A stretch of DNA of 64,000 nucleotides from NCBI RefSeq assembly GCF_003286085.1, contig NW_020825312.1, positions 5,766,001 to 5,830,000 on the forward strand, written 5' to 3'. Numbering within the stretch: the first letter of the stretch is position 1; each line of letters begins with the position of its first letter. Origin of the DNA: Drosophila persimilis. Taxonomy: Eukaryota; Arthropoda; Insecta; Diptera; Drosophilidae. The notes beneath the pieces are model-generated. The model was given only the letters and a program-made list of their open reading frames with translations. It did no database searches and was not told the DNA's origin. The translations under genes and the position numbers were made by a program. Shown piece after piece: positions 62,346 to 64,000 of the stretch.

Positions 62346-63764
62346 CAAAATGTTGGAAAATTTTGAAGAATCACAGACGACAAACGAGAGGCGAGAGGCG
62401 ACTGCTGCCCGCATCTATCGAGTGGCAGGCAGGCAACAAAAGAGCCGCAGTCGTGCCTCTGTATCTGCATCTGTATCTGCATGTGTGTGTGCATTTTGCA
62501 TTTAAAAAGCCATAAAAATCGGGAAGGAAAATGCTGGCGACTCCACTCCACTCGGATGGAAGCTGCTTCCTCTCTGCGCCTCTCTCTCTTTCTCTCTGCT
62601 TCTCTGCCGCTCTTTAAACTGCAATTGGCATTGAAATTTAACACTGACCAATCCATTAATTTGCTAGGCACGTTTCTTGACCCCCATACTCCCAAACCCT
62701 TACGCTGGAGCGGTACTCCCCTCCCCCACCCACAAATGCATCCTCTTTCATCCTCTCTCTCTGATGGCGCTTTGTGTGTGGGCTGTGGCAGTGGCAGTGG
62801 CAGTCATTGCTGGCCTCCGACTTCCCATTGAATTAATGTGCGCAATCAAATGCGAGCAGTTCTCAACATTCTGAATGACTCCCGTAATTGCTGCACAGAA
62901 AGAGAGAGAGGGAGAGAAAGGAGAGATTCATAATTAGTTAATTTGCCCTCAAAATCGAAATATTCTCAATTTCTGGGCTTGCAGGGTGCTGGTGGCAGGG
63001 TCCAGGGTGCATGGTGTGGGGGGTAAGCTTATGAAAATATCCATCAGGAAGTACAATACAATTATGATTGATCGGTAATTAGAAGAACTACCTCACCTCA
63101 GAGCGAAGCAGATAGAATCTGTTCCCCATAATGAGGATATAATGAGGAATAGATGGTGTTCGGCTCCTGTCCAGCTTTTAGCAACAGAAGGCTACAATAG
63201 TTGGGCACGCCCTTCCCAACCGAAATATCGGAAACTCTGCAAGAGCAGCCGGATGGGATAACAGTCCCACAGTGCAGGAAAGGGAAGATCGCCAGCGGCA
63301 CCAGAAGGGGCCGAGACCGGCCCAAGTGTGATGGGCTCCTCTGCCTAATGTAACCTAAACACATTGAATTAATCGAGACTGCTGGAAGACACACTTAAAT
63401 ACATCTAGCCTCTCCCGGAGAGACAGCAGCTTCTGCTTTTCCCCATTCGGATGGTGCGTTATCGTTGCCCTCTCACGTTGCCCTCCCTCGTGCCCTACAC
63501 TTGGGTCATCAATGCCATGCTCCGGTTATCGCGAATTGAAAAAACAAATTTGTAGCAATTTTGAAGATTCTTTTGTAGATCAGACGCGTTTTTGTTTTCC
63601 GCCCCGCATATTTTCCTTTTGTTTTACATAAACAACAAGTGTTTTCATAAACAAACATTAAATACCTTCCTAATCCAAGCTACTATCTGGAAATCTGTTC
63701 TATTCCGCGAGTGCATGCCTTTTGATTTGTGTTTAATTATTATCAAAGACTATACAATACCAAG

Positions 63765-63994
63765 ATGTTGCATGAGCGACCAAAAAGCTGTTCGATGGCG
63801 GGTCCTAACATTAGAACCCAAAAGGCACGAGGCAGCGCGCGGGGTTTCAATTCCCTTTTCGCCTGTACTTCGTCTCTACCGCGACCACGCGCCCATCGGT
63901 TTCGTCTGTTCGGCAATTCTGGACTCTCGAGCCTCAGCACCGTCGAAGCGGTGGTCGCGGATCGCCGATGTCTTGTCGTGTTTGTGTTGTTGCC
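63765..63994 (+). CDS. Possible further alternative first exon, partial at window edge
   Basis: AT-rich DNA containing several A/T runs leads to ATG at 63765 (CCAAGATG). The frame MLHERPKSCSMAGPNIRT continues through a basic Arg-rich part (SLPRPRAHRFRLFGNS) to a consensus donor GTGAGT at 63995-64000. The exon would end in phase 2, the same phase as exon C and the 49.8-kb first exon. The predicted peptide is not clearly protein-like at its end (RRCLVVFVLLP), so the interval could equally be a noncoding 5' UTR exon with a real donor. An in-frame ATG at 63795 is an alternative start. Confidence 0.33.
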
Positions 63995-64000
63995 GTGAGT

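Larger units (their letters stand above)
53941..63764. other. Presumed intronic/upstream DNA, repeat-rich
   Basis: No coding exon was recognised. Repeats include GTCCTGCTC near 54465-54500, GGAGGATT/GGATTGT at about 54811-54880, GGACCC near 55005-55055, TTGCCT near 55482-55512, CCGACT near 55660-55690, CATCTTCAT near 57355-57405, GCCACTTT near 57657-57680, a TGGTTTGGG-type run near 59020-59070, CT at about 59952-59976 and ATCC near 61099-61112. The block 63090-63420 is free of microsatellites and of recognisable coding. Confidence 0.45.

Noticed and set aside
63098..63394. 98-codon minus-strand frame in a microsatellite-free block
   Set aside because: No domain, no splice signals, no start context. 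Kept only as unexplained sequence.
1..64000. tRNA, rRNA and CRISPR arrays
   Set aside because: I looked for B-box-like GGTTCGAATCC patterns and repeat-spacer structure and saw none. CRISPR is not expected in a fly genome.

Overview
The window reads as euchromatic DNA from a fly of genus Drosophila, most likely the obscura group (D. pseudoobscura and relatives). I see short-intron style splice sites (GTAAGT donors, pyrimidine-TTGCAG acceptors), Drosophila core-promoter words (DRE, Ohler motifs 1 and 6), two DINE-1/Helentron-type elements of the obscura type, a Helitron fragment, and very dense short tandem repeats (CAGATAC words and 7-8 bp units). The species assignment is inference.

Layout. 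1-4.2 kb: no supportable gene. 4.24-4.85 kb: a housekeeping-type promoter region and a 96-residue single-exon gene. 7.9-10.3 kb: a Helitron protein fragment followed by a 1-kb sequence present twice in tandem, identical wherever compared. 10.3-12.1 kb: AT-rich DNA with decayed open frames. 12.1-12.6 kb: an array of Ohler motif-6 boxes in front of an ambiguous short transcription unit. 13.3-16.7 kb: three phase-compatible coding exons (about 410 residues) forming the 5' part of a large plus-strand gene. Its first intron holds a frame-shifted antisense pseudogene and a DINE-1 copy. 22-23.5 kb: a regulatory-looking array and a probable 5' UTR exon. 42.1-43.2 kb: a long DINE-1 copy. 49.6-49.96 kb: an alternative first coding exon. 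52.4-52.8 kb: a broken ORF. 53.37-53.94 kb: a nested single-exon minus-strand gene coding for a coiled-coil protein. 63.77-63.99 kb: a further possible first exon running to the window edge.

The main interpretation is that most of the right three quarters is intronic or 5' regulatory DNA of one large multi-promoter gene on the plus strand. The exon ending at 16,730, the alternative first exon ending at 49,959 and the possible first exon ending at 63,994 all stop in phase 2, so all could join the same downstream exon, which lies outside the window or was not recognised. Both well supported N-terminal versions carry a PxxPxR motif, as in SH3-binding adaptor or scaffold proteins. I could not identify the gene. 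Large fly scaffold genes such as sprint or stardust came to mind but nothing here proves either. The remaining sequence is microsatellite-rich noncoding DNA, in which the most unusual items are a compact set of inverted repeats at 28.57-28.71 kb and two clusters of CGATA boxes.
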